From Carposina sasakii (Eukaryota; Arthropoda; Insecta; Lepidoptera; Carposinidae), in contig CP053167.1 in assembly GCA_014607495.2 (NCBI GenBank), forward strand, positions 11,036,001-11,100,000: a stretch of DNA of 64,000 nucleotides. Reading direction: 5' to 3'. The position numbers and the translations under genes were made by a program. Positions within the stretch are counted from its first letter, which is position 1. The number at the start of each line of letters is the position of its first letter. Of the stretch, positions 11,540 to 23,112 are shown piece by piece. The notes below the pieces were generated by a model that was given only the letters and a program-made list of their open reading frames with translations, was not told the origin of the DNA and did no database searches.

Positions 11540-11925
11540 TACAGGGTGTTTTTTTGTGGCCACCTTTAACGAAGGGTACGTATTCTATACATGATATAAA
11601 GTAAGTTTATGCCAAAAAAAATGCTGGGAATTTTTTTTTTTTTTGAAATTTTTTTTTAAATTCCTTGATCGTGCGAAATTTATAGTGTCTAGTGTTTATG
11701 TTAGTTTTTTTATAGACAGATATTAATTATTTTTCGTGAAAAAATCGTGCTACGCGCGTCTATGTGCATTTATGCAGAAAAACGCAGTCTATTTACTCAA
11801 CTTTGGACCCTATTATTTTTGGAAACCAGATACTTCCCAGGTATGCTTCCATGGAGAAAAATGATCCTGATGATGAGGAGATTCCGTAGTTTTCGGAAAC
11901 GTTAACGACCAAAAATCATCCTGTA
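11540..11925 (+). mobile_element. TACAGGGTG MITE (360-bp family)
   Basis: Starts TACAGGGTGTTTTTTTGTGG and ends AAAAATCATCCTGTA. The termini are inverted repeats of about 12-15 bp. The internal landmarks are the same as in the other five copies. TA at each edge is compatible with a TA target duplication, but the edge bases could equally belong to the TIR. Confidence 0.85.
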
Positions 11926-14285
11926 TTTACATATTAATATTAATCTATTCATCTTAACTATTACTTAAACTATAAGGTTTTCACAGGTATTAAGTGAAAG
12001 TAAAAATCACATACTAATCTATTACATGACATAACCTATTTAAACAGAAGTATTTTTACATGTTTACTTGATACTCGTAATGGTCATCTCATTATTAAAA
12101 CTCATTGAATATAAGTAATTACTTTTCCGTAAATTGTATCTTAACCATAAAGTTATTTCATGTCAAATATTAATTATGCCAGTGATATCGTATTTCCCCG
12201 TTTTTTTTTTAAATAATAATATTAAGGTGCAATACCCTCGAGCGATTGAATCGTAACGATTATAATGAAGAATGGTCAAATATAGAAATTAGGAAAAATG
12301 CAAGAGATACTCGTATACCTACCTCTAACAGCTAATTGCAATAACCGATCTTGAGATTTTTTTTTGCACTAAACAATGTCCGTGCTATAGACATAACATC
12401 GATAAATAGATGAAAGAAACATCCATGACTTGGAAACATAGCGATATTGATCAAATCAATGTTAGCACCTTCCGGGTTTTAAACCCAGGACATATGGGTC
12501 TCAGGGTACGTGATTATCATTGGTGCCAAAATACATGTAGTATATTTTACAGTATATAAGGATCCTAAGCAATTCATCACATATGCAGACTCTACAATAA
12601 ATTATAAAGACCGAAATGACTCTGCGGTTGAAAGAAAAACATCAACGAATTCAATTTACTTGTCAAACAATAAATAACTAAAGGCACGTAATTCAGCTAT
12701 AAACAAGTTCGGTTAATTGCTCATTATTAAGTTAGTATCACCTTAATTGAGCAAAAACTGTTACACTCTGGGTTAATTTATAATAATATGCATAAGTAGG
12801 TATAGAGAAAAAATAATAAAGAAGTTTGCAAACAAAGCAAACAAGTGAATATAGGTAAGTGCGAGAAATACTAGTCACTGGGGAAATAGCTAGTCATTTT
12901 TACTTTTAATCCGTTTTCATTTGATTTCACTATAGTGCAAAGTGTAAAAACCTATAATTTCAATCGAAAACTAACATCCATACTAGACGGGCAAATAAAA
13001 ATAAGAGGAGTGTAATGTGTTCACGAAATAGATTCTTTGAATAATGGCGCTAGCTACTATGTGCATAACTATATTATCTGTGTCACTGCATACAAAAGAC
13101 GACAGTTCCGAAATCAGGCACGGAAGTTATTTTATGAAACGGACTACCTTGAGTGTATGACATACGGAACAAAACTAACACAATAATGACATACTATATA
13201 GAAAAGCTACGATATAGGACAAACCTTGTTTACTATATTATATGACGTATGATACAATTGTTATTATCTTCTCTAAGGTTCTGTGACTTATTGATTGTTT
13301 AAACTAAACTAACGCCATGAAAATGTGTGGTAGTAAGTCTTTACCTTACATCATCGTTCCATAGAAAAATTTGAAGGAAAATCCTAGTAAAAATCAATAA
13401 GTACTTGAAATTACCATAAACAGTAACTAGAGTACAAAAGTTAACCAACATATTTTTGACCACGTTATTTGCTAAGATGAGCGACATAAGGCAGGTAATA
13501 ATGACAAGTACAAAAGTTTTACAACAGCATTCTTTTAAGGGAAAAGGTCAGAAAAAAGCTATTATAGAAATATTTTCAGGATTTTAATACCTACTAATAA
13601 TTATTAACTAAGCAAATGCAAAAAAACGTAAAAGCAGGTCTTTAAGAAGAAATAAGTATGTATATAGTAATATATGCGAAGCTTAAAGCAAGATAAATAT
13701 ATTGTGTCAGGGGAATACTCGTAGTTCTCAACCTTAATAGGTGAAATTAATATACGAGTACTTTACATATGTAATGACACGTTTATATAAACTAATCTAT
13801 GTAAACTAGTCTACAACTTCGGAAGTGACCTCTAACAGTAATCTCATATATCTTATGACATTCACAATGTACATAATATCATGACTTAGATATTGCAGAT
13901 AATTCCAATGTGTTGGTTATTATTAATTGTAAATAGACGTATTTACTCTACATTCTAGGCATTTGTTAGGGCATAAGTCTGGACTTCCTGTTTCCGCTCG
14001 ACATAACACTTCTGTGCACGACATTACCAGCCATATTTCTAAAACTTGGTATTACCGCTTTTTTATGTTCTCCGAAAATTTCGATAATGGGAGATTTTGG
14101 ATGATCTATGTGTAATGATAAAAATACGAGTACATAGTGTGACAACAATAACATGGCCATAGTGTAAAAATAGGATAATATAGGTGGGTACTTTTGGTGG
14201 CGCATAAAATACATATATCTTTTGAGTGTGTTCACAAAGATCTCTACTATTTGTAATAGGTTAGTTAGTAGATATTGGTTAGTAG
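11926..14285. other. AT-rich intergenic stretch, no gene seen
   Basis: About 2.4 kb with no ORF that looks coding and no splice-flanked conserved exon. It contains only a degenerate SINE fragment at about 12415-12510. An 89-codon frame at 13966-14235 (minus) has no recognisable domain. Confidence 0.6.
12415..12510 (-). repeat. Degenerate tRNA-derived SINE fragment
   Basis: AACATCCATGACTTGGAAAC and TTTAAACCCAGGACATATGG match, with changes, the reverse-oriented SINE at 15296-15552. The B box is damaged (TTTTAAACCC in place of TTCGAACCC). Confidence 0.55.
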
Positions 14286-14287
14286 TT

Positions 14288-14482
14288 GACGACCGATTAG
14301 CGTAGTAGCTAGGACTCTGTCTGCTGCATCATAGGTCCTGGGTTCGAATCCTGTCATGTCAAGTATCTAAGTTTGTACTTATATATTGTTGCTTAGTATC
14401 CACACCTCATCTGAAATATCGTCGTCATAATAGTGGCGGATTAGGTTAATGTTTTGTAAGGTAAATAAAGTGAAAAAAAAAT
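14288..14482 (+). mobile_element. tRNA-derived SINE (GGTTCGAATCC type)
   Basis: It has an A-box-like stretch GATTAGCGTAGTAGCTAGG and a B box GGGTTCGAATCC (about 14340). A tail follows with TTGCTTAGTATCCACACCTC and ends in an A-rich run. It is a diverged member of the family at 15296, 38925 and 55963. Confidence 0.75.
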
Positions 14483-14900
14483 ATGCTTTTAGTTTTAAGT
14501 TAGTTTTCGTTTAGGTTTCATTTCAATGACAATAGCGCTATATTTGATTTTTATTAAACTTTTATTACACATTTTCAATTACTGTAGCCGTTTTACTCTA
14601 TTGAAACGTAATGGTTGTTTTCGAACGGATGTGATTCTAAATTGAAATAAAGATGTTTACTATTTTTCTTCCTCCACGGTACGTATGTCGTAGGACACTA
14701 ACCGTATATAGGTAAACATGATGACGTAGCCTTGTGTATTTTATAATCTTACACACATCTTTAAATAAATATGTATGTAATAAATAAATGATATCTTTAA
14801 AGGACATTTTACCAATTAGTAAGTAAGTACAGTGGTAACAAAATAAGAGTCCGCGACTATTGTGACGTCATCGAGTGACAACAGTGAGACATTTGAATAC

Positions 14901-15265
14901 TATAGGGTTGCCATCTCAAAACTTTGAAAACCAGAATTTGAAGAAGAAATACCAGGACATTTCGATTTAAAGCCAGGACTATATACATATGCGAGTCCAG
15001 TGACAATACGATTGGAGAGAGTCAATGGCGTGCGAATTTCAAAACATAGGTGTTTAACACATTCAGTGCCGGCTACGTATTTGCGTCTTTTAGGCTTTCC
15101 AGAGGTGCGACTGACGCTTATTTGCGTCATAGCACAAGGGGTTGACCTGATGTCGGCACCCTTAGAAAATCTGAAACTAAACTCTCAAACTCAGGACGAT
15201 GCTTTAAAACAATCAAGGGCAGCCCAGGACACCCCCAAAAAAACAAGACGGTCGGTAACCCTATA
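14901..15265. mobile_element. Short TIR element ending TATAGGGTTRCC
   Basis: The left end is TATAGGGTTGCCATC and the right end GGTCGGTAACCCTATA. The terminal inverted repeat is about 12 bp. Overlapping ORFs on both strands (14900-15130 minus, 15000-15266 plus) have no recognisable domain, so this is best read as a non-autonomous DNA element. The TATA edges hide the exact target duplication. Confidence 0.6.
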
Positions 15266-15295
15266 ATCTAGAATCATAGAACCTAGAATCATAGA

Positions 15296-15552
15296 TCATA
15301 AATAAATAAATAAATAAAATAAATATTCACACACTTCACAACACATTAACCTAGTCCCATACTAAGATCCCTAAGGTCTTGTGTCGTGGGTACTAAGCAA
15401 CGGTATATGAATACATAGATAAGTATATAAACAACCATGACTCGGAAACAAACATCGATATTCATCACATCAATGTTTGCACCTACCGGGATTCGAACCC
15501 AGGACCTATGGCGTCGCAGGCAGGGCCACTACCAACTACACCAATCGGCCGT
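15296..15552 (-). mobile_element. tRNA-derived SINE, near full length
   Basis: Read on the minus strand it starts GACGGCCGATTGGTGTAG (A-box region). It has the B box GGGTTCGAATCCC and the body AAACATTGATGTGATGAATA, and ends in an (ATTT)n tail, which appears on the plus strand as (AAAT)n at 15299-15325. Close copies are at 38925-39179 and 55963-56215. Confidence 0.85.
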
Positions 15553-15825
15553 CAAATCATAACTAATAATAAATAATAATAATAATAAATAATAATAAAG
15601 TTATGAACAGTTATAAAAGCTATTTAAATGTCTTGTATAAATATAATTATACTTATATAGAAATTGGAGACCGCCTATACGGTACATATTTACACAGATA
15701 TTTACTGGAACTACCTTTGCTTACCTTTGTTTATATACAATATTTTCATGATGTTAAAAGTTGTTAGCGTGAAAACTTTTACTACATAGTCAGAACACAT
15801 AAACATATACGTCATATAATATATA

Positions 15826-16030
15826 CACACGACTGTGTCCCCAAAATGGCATAGACAGAACTGCAGCATCATGAAGAAGATCTTATAACCATGTTTAATA
15901 TAGCTGCAGGGCTAGATGTATAAGATCAGTGTCAAGTTAGTAGCTCATCGCTTGGGAGAACGTACCTGAGTTCCTTAGCGGAGATGCAGCTGATGTATTC
16001 TAGTGAAGCCCCACCACAGGGAATATACAA
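15826..16030 (+). repeat. Dispersed repeat (GATGCAGCTGATGTATTCTA family)
   Basis: It contains CGACTGTGTCCCCAAAATGG, ACTGCAGCATCATGAAGAAG and GATGCAGCTGATGTATTCTA. This is the commonest repeat family in the window. Other copies or pieces are near 17398, 20186, 29591, 41510, 46265, 59590, 60436 and 61408. Confidence 0.7.
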
Positions 16031-16103
16031 CAAATGTATTAAAATATACTTTTTTATCATACTTTATTTATTTCAATTTACACAGTTGTTGGGTGGATAA
16101 TAC

Positions 16104-16328
16104 CTAATAAAGAATAAAGCACTTACTTAAGTCAAAATCCATATAGATAATATAATTAACCAATGTCCTTTTCAGGAAAGTGGGAATTGACATCATACAA
16201 AATGTTAGTAAAAAAAATGAGAATTCCCACTCTCTGAAAAAGGATATTAAATTAATTGCTCGTGCGGTTTTACAACAATTCCAATTTTTCATTTGAAAAT
16301 TAGTTAAGCACACCATCCTAGTTGACAT
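16104..16328 (-). other. AT-rich intergenic stretch with an unsupported small ORF
   Basis: A 74-codon frame is open here, but it has no recognisable domain, codon bias or splice context. An internal inverted motif (TTTCAGGAAAGTGGGAATT against AATTCCCACTCTCTGAAAA) suggests a decayed hairpin element. I do not support a gene. Confidence 0.35.
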
Positions 16329-16479
16329 TACTATTTGTAGTAATATTAACGTTTAGAAGATAATAAATAGTTACGCGGAGTTACTTAGAGCCTTTGATCA
16401 TTGCACGCGCAAGCTGACTTGCAACCTGTCGTGGTCGCTGTCAAATATACATAAATATACCTATAGTCATGCTCATGAT

Positions 16480-16735
16480 GCCCCAAGGAGGTTGGGCAGA
16501 AGTATACACACCCACATTTCACCAGTTAGCCTATTAAGTCCCACGTGGTAAGGGGTGAGCCTACCGCCGCTTTTCGGGCACAAATACAACAATCTAGTGA
16601 CCGGTAACAAATCCCAAATCCGAAATGTGTCCAATTACGTCACCGTAAAGTAATTATTGCTTTGTTCTAAGCGTCTACTTCCGTTTCGGCTTCGTTCCAA
16701 CTCGAGACTTGGCCCCCAGGTTGACTTTGGGTCCT
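16480..16735 (+). repeat. Two abutting dispersed repeats
   Basis: The first part (TTGGGCAGAAGTATACACAC to AGTGACCGG) resembles 37340-37460. The second part (AATTACGTCACCGTAAAG, TTCTAAGCGTCTAC) resembles 36065-36185. Both are non-coding. Two independent matches in the transporter introns show they are dispersed elements. Confidence 0.65.
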
Positions 16736-17397
16736 AAGGTATTAAGAAAAATGAGATGGATGAAACCGGCATAGAGCCTAAAACGTCCCCTACCGAGATC
16801 CCAAAAAGCTGTTACGAAGATTCATGGCATATATAGTTCTTATGGACTAGTGTAGCATAAAAGAAAGAGGTTGCACCGTTTTCGTCAGCGGCCAAAAATG
16901 CCCAGTCAGTTATCCTCGAATGTCCATAACCGTGTCACGAGGATCACGGCCATGTTTCAAAATAAAGGAACCCAATTCAATTGTGTGCAAATTCCACGTT
17001 TTTTTACATAACAATGAACGGTTCTATTTGTCATGTCATGAGATAACTGTACGTAAATATGAACCCTTATCGTTGATTGAGAGCTGACGGTATCTTTTAT
17101 GACGCGCTAGTCATATGTTTCTGATTTTTTTTGTAAGTTGTCGGTTAAATCTGTGCATACTTATCAACAATTTGTGCAAATTTTCGTCGAACATACCAGT
17201 AAATTTTATAGATTTTATAAATAAACATAACAGCATTCTATAAATATGGTTTCCATAATTATTTCCAGGGTGGGATGTCCTGCCTCCTATTGTAATCGTA
17301 CCGAATAATTCATGAGTATCTAATAGGGTTCTATGCCTAGGTAACCCTCGTTTTGAAAGAAGGACAAACAACAAATAGATCTAAGGCATCCTGCATG

Positions 17398-17600
17398 TAC
17401 TCGTAGCGTGCACATCGTAAGAGTCGACTAAGGAATTTAGGGGCGTTCTCTCAGACCACAAGCTAGCAACTTGTCACCGATCTTCAACATCTGCCAGCGC
17501 TATGTTAAACGTGGCTATGGGATCTTGTTCGTAATTCTGCAGTTCTAGCTACACCGTGTTTGGGAACACAGCCGTACCTAAGTATGTTGACGACGAGGGA
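17398..17600 (-). repeat. Dispersed repeat (GATGCAGCTGATGTATTCTA family), reverse copy
   Basis: AGCTAGCAACTTGTCACC and the GGGAACACAGCCGT end are the reverse complement of landmarks in the copy at 20186-20425. Confidence 0.6.
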
Positions 17601-17604
17601 TTCA

Positions 17605-17825
17605 TCTTTGTTTGCCGAAATTTGGCTAGTGTATAGCTATCGGGATGAAAAATAACGTTGCCAATATGAATTTAGAAAAGAGATGGTAAAATTCGTCATC
17701 CGAGTAATTGACCCGGTGGCTCAGTGGTTAGAGCACTGACACGCGGAATGCAGAGGTCGTGGGTTCGATTCCCACCCGGGTGAGGAATTTTTTCCATTTC
17801 TTTATTAATAATTTTATAATATGTT
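17605..17825 (+). mobile_element. tRNA-like SINE with flanking element body
   Basis: At 17709-17783 there is a tRNA-like fold. The D-arm is GCTCAGTGGTTAGAGC (A box), the T-arm is GTGGGTTCGATTCCCAC (B box), and the acceptor pairs except at its first position. It is not a working tRNA gene: the anticodon stem pairs poorly and the base before the anticodon is C, not the near-universal U33. The tail TTTCTTTATTAATAATTTTA and the upstream block TAGCTATCGGGATGAAAAAT also recur at 57690-57840, so this is one unit of a dispersed family. Confidence 0.75.
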
Positions 17826-18712
17826 GACGATGTTATGTATGTAAAACCATCCAACAATCTCAGTTGACTTTAGACTCGATCTCACAGAAGTATTCTTATT
17901 AAATCTTTAGATTCTATCTAAAGTCCTTTTCCCTCAAAATACCTTTCTCAGAATGTCTCATAATTAATAATTGAGTGTTAATTATGGCCAGCTTTGATCG
18001 AAAATTACTTCTTGAAGTATTTTTTTTTAACTTCGATTCGTTTTCAGAAAACATCTGATTCAATATTTTATGTTTATTCTCACTTCAATTTGTATTTTGC
18101 TTAATGAGTCACATAAAATAGATAAAGGGTGCTTTGTGTGTAACTTTTACAATGGTTTTTCTACTGTTATATAATTTGTTGATTACTTTATTCTAAAAAC
18201 TGAAAGGTAATCAATTATACATACAATTGTCCCCATTATCATTAAATAGATATGAGTCATCCATCAGTAGCTTGTTACTACTTGTATGATCTAATTTCTT
18301 TTTAATGTGATTTGATATTCCGATTTGAGGTATTCCACGATATCTTAATTATAATTTGGGCACTTAAGTAAAGCGACAAGAAACCTCATTTGTCGCATCT
18401 TAATTTATTTATATGATTAGATGGTCTGTCATCGTCACCATATGTCTGATACTTTGATAAGAGATTTTTTTGAATACGAGTAAGCTCTACTTGTGTCATC
18501 GTAGATTTGATTTTATCCGTATATTAGCACAAATGCTGTTATGCTTTTTTGACGTGAACAGATAGAGACGTCATTTAAATTAAATTCGAATTTCGCAGTA
18601 GGCTTAAAATTTTGTTTCGACACAAAAAGAAGCACCGCAACATCCTGACTTGAGAATGGTAGAACCTACCTCATGATACGCATACATACATGGTGTATGT
18701 TAAAATTTAAAT

Positions 18713-18965
18713 GGGGTACCTATGTGAGGTATGTTAAGCGAAACAATGTAAATTTAACTCTCTATAGAGAATCTATCTACGAAATTTGAGACACAAACCA
18801 CACGTTTAGTTTTCAACATTGTATGAACATTCCTGGGTTGTTTCGGAATTCTCCATCTGAAGAAATAAACATGATTATGTCTTCGAGTTCTCAAATTTTA
18901 TGGACAGTCTACAGTAGGCTATTTACATAGCATTTCGTTTAACATATCTCTTTTGTTACATTCCA
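18713..18965. mobile_element. Foldback MITE, decayed copy
   Basis: GAGGTATGTTAAGCGAAAC and its mirror TTTCGTTTAACATATCTC frame a diverged copy of the foldback family. The arms still pair over most of their length. Confidence 0.7.
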
Positions 18966-19291
18966 AAAACATAATACATATTCACGCTATGATAATTGAT
19001 AAAAAAAACCATTCAGTACAGGTACTTCTCAAAAACTGAATAGATACAATTACATAAGTCTTATACGACCGATGTATTTTCCTTCTCACATAATGCAGGT
19101 AGGTACATCAACTCACAGGTAGGTACATTATGTAAAAGATACGAGCATGTAGGCTGAAAGATTTACGCGTTGGTAGAGACAAGCCTTTATTAAATAAATG
19201 AACCATTAGCAAAAGTTTGACCTCAATCATACCTGAGGAGGTCATAGCTGAAGCTGAAAAGCTCTCTCGAATCTGGAAACATAGTTGTATA

Positions 19292-19455
19292 CTAGCGGCC
19301 GCCCACGATTTCATCCACATAAAATCCTTTCCTATCAAATGCCTTCGTCATATAACACACCCTTCAAGTTTCAGGTCTCTAAGATCAGCAATTTATTTAG
19401 GCTGTGCGTAGATCCGTCCGTCAGTCAACTATTCAGGATAAAGCATTTTATACGT
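19292..19455 (+). repeat. Dispersed repeat with CCCACGATTTCATCC box
   Basis: ACTAGCGGCCGCCCACGATT is a decayed form of the GACTTCGTCCGCG box, followed by a CTTCAAGTTTCAGGTCTC stretch and GATCCGTCCGTCAGTC. The overlapping short ORFs on both strands are not supported as genes. Confidence 0.5.
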
Positions 19456-19498
19456 ATACTAGCAGGTGACTTTACATACTTACCTACATATACATACA

Positions 19499-19877
19499 TA
19501 CAGGGTGTTTTTTTGTGGCCACCTTTAACGAAGGGTACGTATTCTATACATTAAATAAAGTAAGTTTATGCCAAAAAAAATGCTGGGAAAAAAAAAAATA
19601 TTTTTGAAAAAAAAATTTAAATCGTGCGAAATTTATAGTGTCTAGTGTTTATGTTAGTTTTTTTATAGACAGATATTAATTATTTTTCGTGAAAAAATCC
19701 TGCTACGCGCGTCTATGTGCATTTATGCATAAAAACGCAGTCTATTTACTCAACTTTGGACCCTAATATTTTGGAAACCAGACACTTTCCAGGTATGCTT
19801 CCATGGAGAAAAATGATCGTGATGATGAGGAGATTCCGTAGTTTTCGGAAACGTTGACGACCAAAAATCACCCTGTA
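19499..19877 (+). mobile_element. TACAGGGTG MITE (360-bp family)
   Basis: Starts TACAGGGTGTTTTTTTGTGG, ends AAAAATCACCCTGTA. It sits between a CATA run and a truncated SINE-like repeat (19878-19958). Confidence 0.87.
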
Positions 19878-19958
19878 TAATCACGCCTTTATCCCTTACG
19901 GAGTAGGCAGAGCACCAAGGGCCGATAGAACCACATGGTGCCACTTCTGACCAATTAC
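19878..19958 (+). repeat. Truncated SINE-like repeat (TTACGGAGTAGGCAGAG)
   Basis: Piece of the 2762-2940 family with the core CTTACGGAGTAGGCAGAGC. It stops after CACTTCTGACCAAT, just before a foldback MITE. Confidence 0.65.
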
Positions 19959-19965
19959 ATACATA

Positions 19966-20185
19966 TACAGGGTATGTTAAGCGAAAAGCTATGTAAATAG
20001 CCCACTATAGAGAAACAATTTCCAGAATTTGAGACTCAAAATCACATGTTTATTTTTCAAGATTGTATGAACAGTCCTGAATTGTTTACGAATTCTCCAT
20101 ACTATCTGGAAAAATAAACATGTGATTTTGAGTGGGCTATTTACATAGCTTTTCGCTTAACATACCCTTTCTGTTACACCCTGTA
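19966..20185. mobile_element. Foldback MITE, well-preserved copy
   Basis: Opens TACAGGGTATGTTAAGCG and closes TTCTGTTACACCCTGTA. The left arm TAGCCCACTATAGAGA pairs with a mirrored right arm that lacks part of the middle. It abuts a dispersed repeat that begins at 20186. Confidence 0.85.
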
Positions 20186-20425
20186 GAGACGGCTGTATTG
20201 CCGAAATGGGGTAGCCAGAGCTACAGGATCGTAAAAAAGATCCCACGATAACGGGGACAGATGTAAATGATCAGCGACAAGTTGCTAGCTTATCACCTAA
20301 GAGAATGTCCAAGTTCCTTGGTTGACTCTTGCGATACGCACGTAAGGAGATGCAGCTGATGTATTCTAGTGAAGCCCCGCATCAGCACTAGGGAGAGTAC
20401 TGAACACAGACGTGTGTATGTATCT
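20186..20425 (+). repeat. Dispersed repeat (GATGCAGCTGATGTATTCTA family), good copy
   Basis: It runs GACGGCTGTATTGCCGAAAT, CAGAGCTACAGGATCG, GACAAGTTGCTAGCTTATC and GATGCAGCTGATGTATTCTA, and ends near AGACGTGTGTATGTAT. It has no ORF and no visible pol III boxes. The class is unresolved. Confidence 0.7.
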
Positions 20426-20491
20426 AATATTCATTTAATGACATGATCATAATATACCGCTACAGATAACTGCTTATTAAAAAGAAAATAT

Positions 20492-20832
20492 CTATACATA
20501 TAATAAAAACGTAACGGATCGCTGTCTGTACATGGAAGATATATGAGAAAAAATATTATAGGAGACCTTTATCAACGCAACAGAACCCAAAACGATGATT
20601 TTTGGAATTTTTGTCTGTTTGTCGGTTTGTCTGTTTGTCTGTGCGTTTGTGCACGCTAATCTCAGAAACGGCTGAACCGATTTCGATGTAGTTTTCAGGA
20701 ATATATTGTGACAGGTCCCACTTAACATATAGGCTACTTTTTATCCCGGGAAAATGTTTTTATCCCGGATAATTTCGACATTTTGTTTTTTCTGTAGTCC
20801 ACGCGAACGGAGTCGCGGGCGTCCACAAGTTA
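20492..20832 (-). mobile_element. Lepidopteran SINE-like element, reverse copy
   Basis: On the minus strand it opens with GGACGCCCGCGACTCCG and runs through CCCGGGATAAAAAGTAGCC, GTGGGACCTGTCACAATATA and a TTTGTCTG-type short tandem stretch (20607-20650). It ends in TGTATAGATA. It is the reverse counterpart of 27641-27955. No ORF of substance. Confidence 0.7.
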
Positions 20833-20861
20833 TAAATATGTTTTTAGAAATGAAAAAAATT

Positions 20862-20933
20862 TCACCCGAGTGGGACTCGAACCCACGACCTCTCGCATTC
20901 CGTGCAGTGCTCTCACCAACTAAGCTCACGGGG
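20862..20933 (-). mobile_element. tRNA-like SINE head, reverse copy
   Basis: On the minus strand it reads GAGCTTAGTTGGTGAGAGC (A box) and GTGGGTTCGAGTCCCAC (B box). The 3' side reads TCGGGTGAAATTTTTTTCA, as in the copies at 17709 and 22433. The 5' end of the acceptor does not pair, so it is a pseudo-tRNA or SINE head. Confidence 0.65.
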
Positions 20934-21039
20934 AAAATAGTTATAAGTGTAAGTGTTCAGACATACCTACCGACTGATGATGCAGCATCTCGATACACCG
21001 TGATAAGTAACGGAAACATACTTATCAGTATCACACAAT

Positions 21040-21537
21040 AATTGTGTTTATACTATTAAATGTGCATTTAGATGAAAATACTGCGGTAATTGATATTGAT
21101 ACCTATTTTATTTACGGCTTGTAGATCAGTGTAGGTTATGTTTAATCAAATGTTCCTCAATGCCTGTGGAGACCATTTGTTCAGTCACAATACGAATAAT
21201 ACCATATGTTAGGTACTACCTATTTTATAAAGGAATATAAAGTAAGTTTAAATCTATTCTTATGAATAGGTACCTACAGTTCTATGCTATTTTCTAACTG
21301 ACTGATACTTCTGCTCCACATTATGTTTACTTTGTTATATGTAATGTTTCTCATTCCTATAACAATAAATAAATCCTAATTTGAAAATTATTTCCATGGC
21401 CAAAATCATCCATCTTTGTTATACCAGTCATACATTCCAAAATTTTGAATCGTTTCATTTCACCAAAACAATTAGGCCCATAGATAACAATAAAGAAATC
21501 CTTCCTAATAGTATCGAAAAAAACCCCGAGCGACACA
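21040..21537. other. AT-rich intergenic stretch, no gene seen
   Basis: No conserved exon, repeat family or RNA gene was recognised. A 62-codon plus-strand frame at 21381-21569 has no recognisable domain. Confidence 0.5.
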
Positions 21538-22010
21538 TTAGCTATTGTTCAAAACGTACTCATCGGTAATGCGCCGGCGCACTATCAGAGCACAGTAAAA
21601 GTTATGACAACAATAACGCCTTATAAAACTCGTAGTGCCTACCAAAAGCCGCTTCAGTGCGCTGCAGAACTGCGCAAGGTCAAGAGCAACACCACGCTCT
21701 TTCGAAAACAGTGTCGCTTGAACCGTGTCATGTGTAGCCTCTTTACGGCAATAAAAAAAAAACAAAAAAGTCTCATTTAAAAAATAGAACCTCTTTTCAC
21801 TAAACTCGAAAATTTGCGCACGCGAGCTGGCCACACGTGCGTGTTCCAAATATAAATCGGGAACGTTTGGTGATCTTGAAATTTCCCGCGTAAACAGTGG
21901 TGAGGAATCTATATTTGTGGACGCCATGTTTTGCTCTAGAGTTATGTGGAGATAAATAATTTTGTGGACCATTGTGAATTTGCAAAGGATAACTTTCTAG
22001 GTAAGTTTGG
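21538..22010. promoter_or_regulatory. GC-richer island with E2F-like site and splice donor; unassigned first exon?
   Basis: This block is richer in CpG than its neighbours. It contains TTTCCCGCG (21890-21898), which matches the E2F consensus, and on the plus strand an exon-like end CTTTCTAG|GTAAGTTT (donor at 22000). The minus strand has a 144-codon ORF (21538-21972) that I do not recognise. It could be the 5' exon of a plus-strand gene whose other exons lie outside, a minus-strand exon, or a decayed element. Nothing in the window pairs with it. Confidence 0.3.
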
Positions 22011-22432
22011 TTATATATTTTCCTATATTAATGTGAACCGACTGACCTAGTTCTACAATAACTAACTGTAATTTATAATTTCTTATTACCTTACCAGAGA
22101 CATTGTTGTGTTTTTAATTATATTGTTGATATTGATAACAGTGTCGTCTACCTAAAGTCACTTTTCTTTTATTCCCACTAACTAGTAATATAAAATGTAC
22201 CTATTTAGGAAGTACCTACTAAGAAAATTTCTATATTCTAAAGAACATTCCGAGATATTGGTACAACTTGATATGAATAATTAAACAAATACAATGGTTT
22301 CGTATAGAGTCGCATGCGCACTATCGAACAATATCGATCTATCTTACCTATTTGCGGTATTCCGCGAGGTTAAGTGTTGTGCTGTTTCTCTATAAATATA
22401 TATTTTCGTGAAATATAAACAACAATATAATT

Positions 22433-22585
22433 GACCCGATAGCTCAGTTGGTTAGAGCGAAAGCACGGTTTGCGACAGGTCGTGAGTTCGAGTCCCACTC
22501 GGGTGAAGATTTCTTTCATTTTCTTTATTAATAATTTTATAATATACATATTTTATAATATACATATTTTATAATATACATATAA
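22433..22585 (+). mobile_element. tRNA-like SINE with AT-rich tandem tail
   Basis: The tRNA-like part is 22433-22506. It has the A box TAGCTCAGTTGGTTAGAG and the B box GAGTTCGAGTCCC, and acceptor halves ACCCGAT and CTCGGGT that pair in part. The tail TTATTAATAATTTTATAATA continues into about 2.5 units of a 19-bp repeat (ATATACATATTTTATAATA). The anticodon region is irregular, so I do not call a functional tRNA. Confidence 0.65.
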
Positions 22586-23104
22586 TATGATAGATAGATG
22601 TATGCATTATGTGTACTTATTACCAAGGTCAAAAACTAGTTTCGATTTTGTTTCTGTATTTCGTCTATGCATTTGTTACCTCTATTCGCTGAGACTACTA
22701 AAGTTATTTGAATGCGGTTTTCCTGATTTTACAATGCTATATTTACGTAAGCAACAATATCATATCAAAAGGCGCAAAAATCTGAACGTTCAAGACAAAG
22801 TCGACGAAAGATCTAGTAAAGTACCCACTTAAGATAAAAATGAAAGAAAACTTACGCAGTGATTTTAAGAGATAGCGAAGAATCTTATCTATTTAAGAAA
22901 GTTATTTTATGATGATATTAAATTGCGCAAAAGAAATTATATTCCTATCAAAAAAGTTTTAAAGTATTCCGCGGCTATTGGCTTATATTATTATTTGAAT
23001 AAATATTCTAGTTAACTTAATTCGATTATGCACACAGATTCACGGGTGATTATAATACTTTAATTAAATTCTATATATTCTACTTTTTTTAACATTCTAC
23101 CTAG
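22586..23104. other. AT-rich intergenic stretch, no gene seen
   Basis: An 81-codon frame at 22587-22832 is open but AT-rich and has no recognisable domain. No other structure was found. Confidence 0.45.
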
Positions 23105-23112
23105 GTAGGTAT
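23105..23112. repeat. Left 8-bp target site duplication of the hAT element
   Basis: GTAGGTAT stands directly before the element and again directly after it at 25739-25746. An 8-bp duplication is diagnostic for hAT insertions. Confidence 0.9.

Noticed and set aside
17709..17783. Functional tRNA gene
   Set aside because: The D and T arms are good, but the anticodon stem pairs poorly, the base before the anticodon is C rather than U33, and the same sequence with its tail recurs as a dispersed repeat.
20741..21041. Overlapping ORFs of 62 and 95 codons on both strands
   Set aside because: They read through a SINE end and a tRNA-like head. Phrases such as EWDSNPRPLAFRA are the usual translation of a tRNA B box in repeats.
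21538..21972. 144-codon minus ORF as a confirmed gene
   Set aside because: No homologue, domain or splice partner is recognised. It is kept only as a possibility within the regulatory-island entry.
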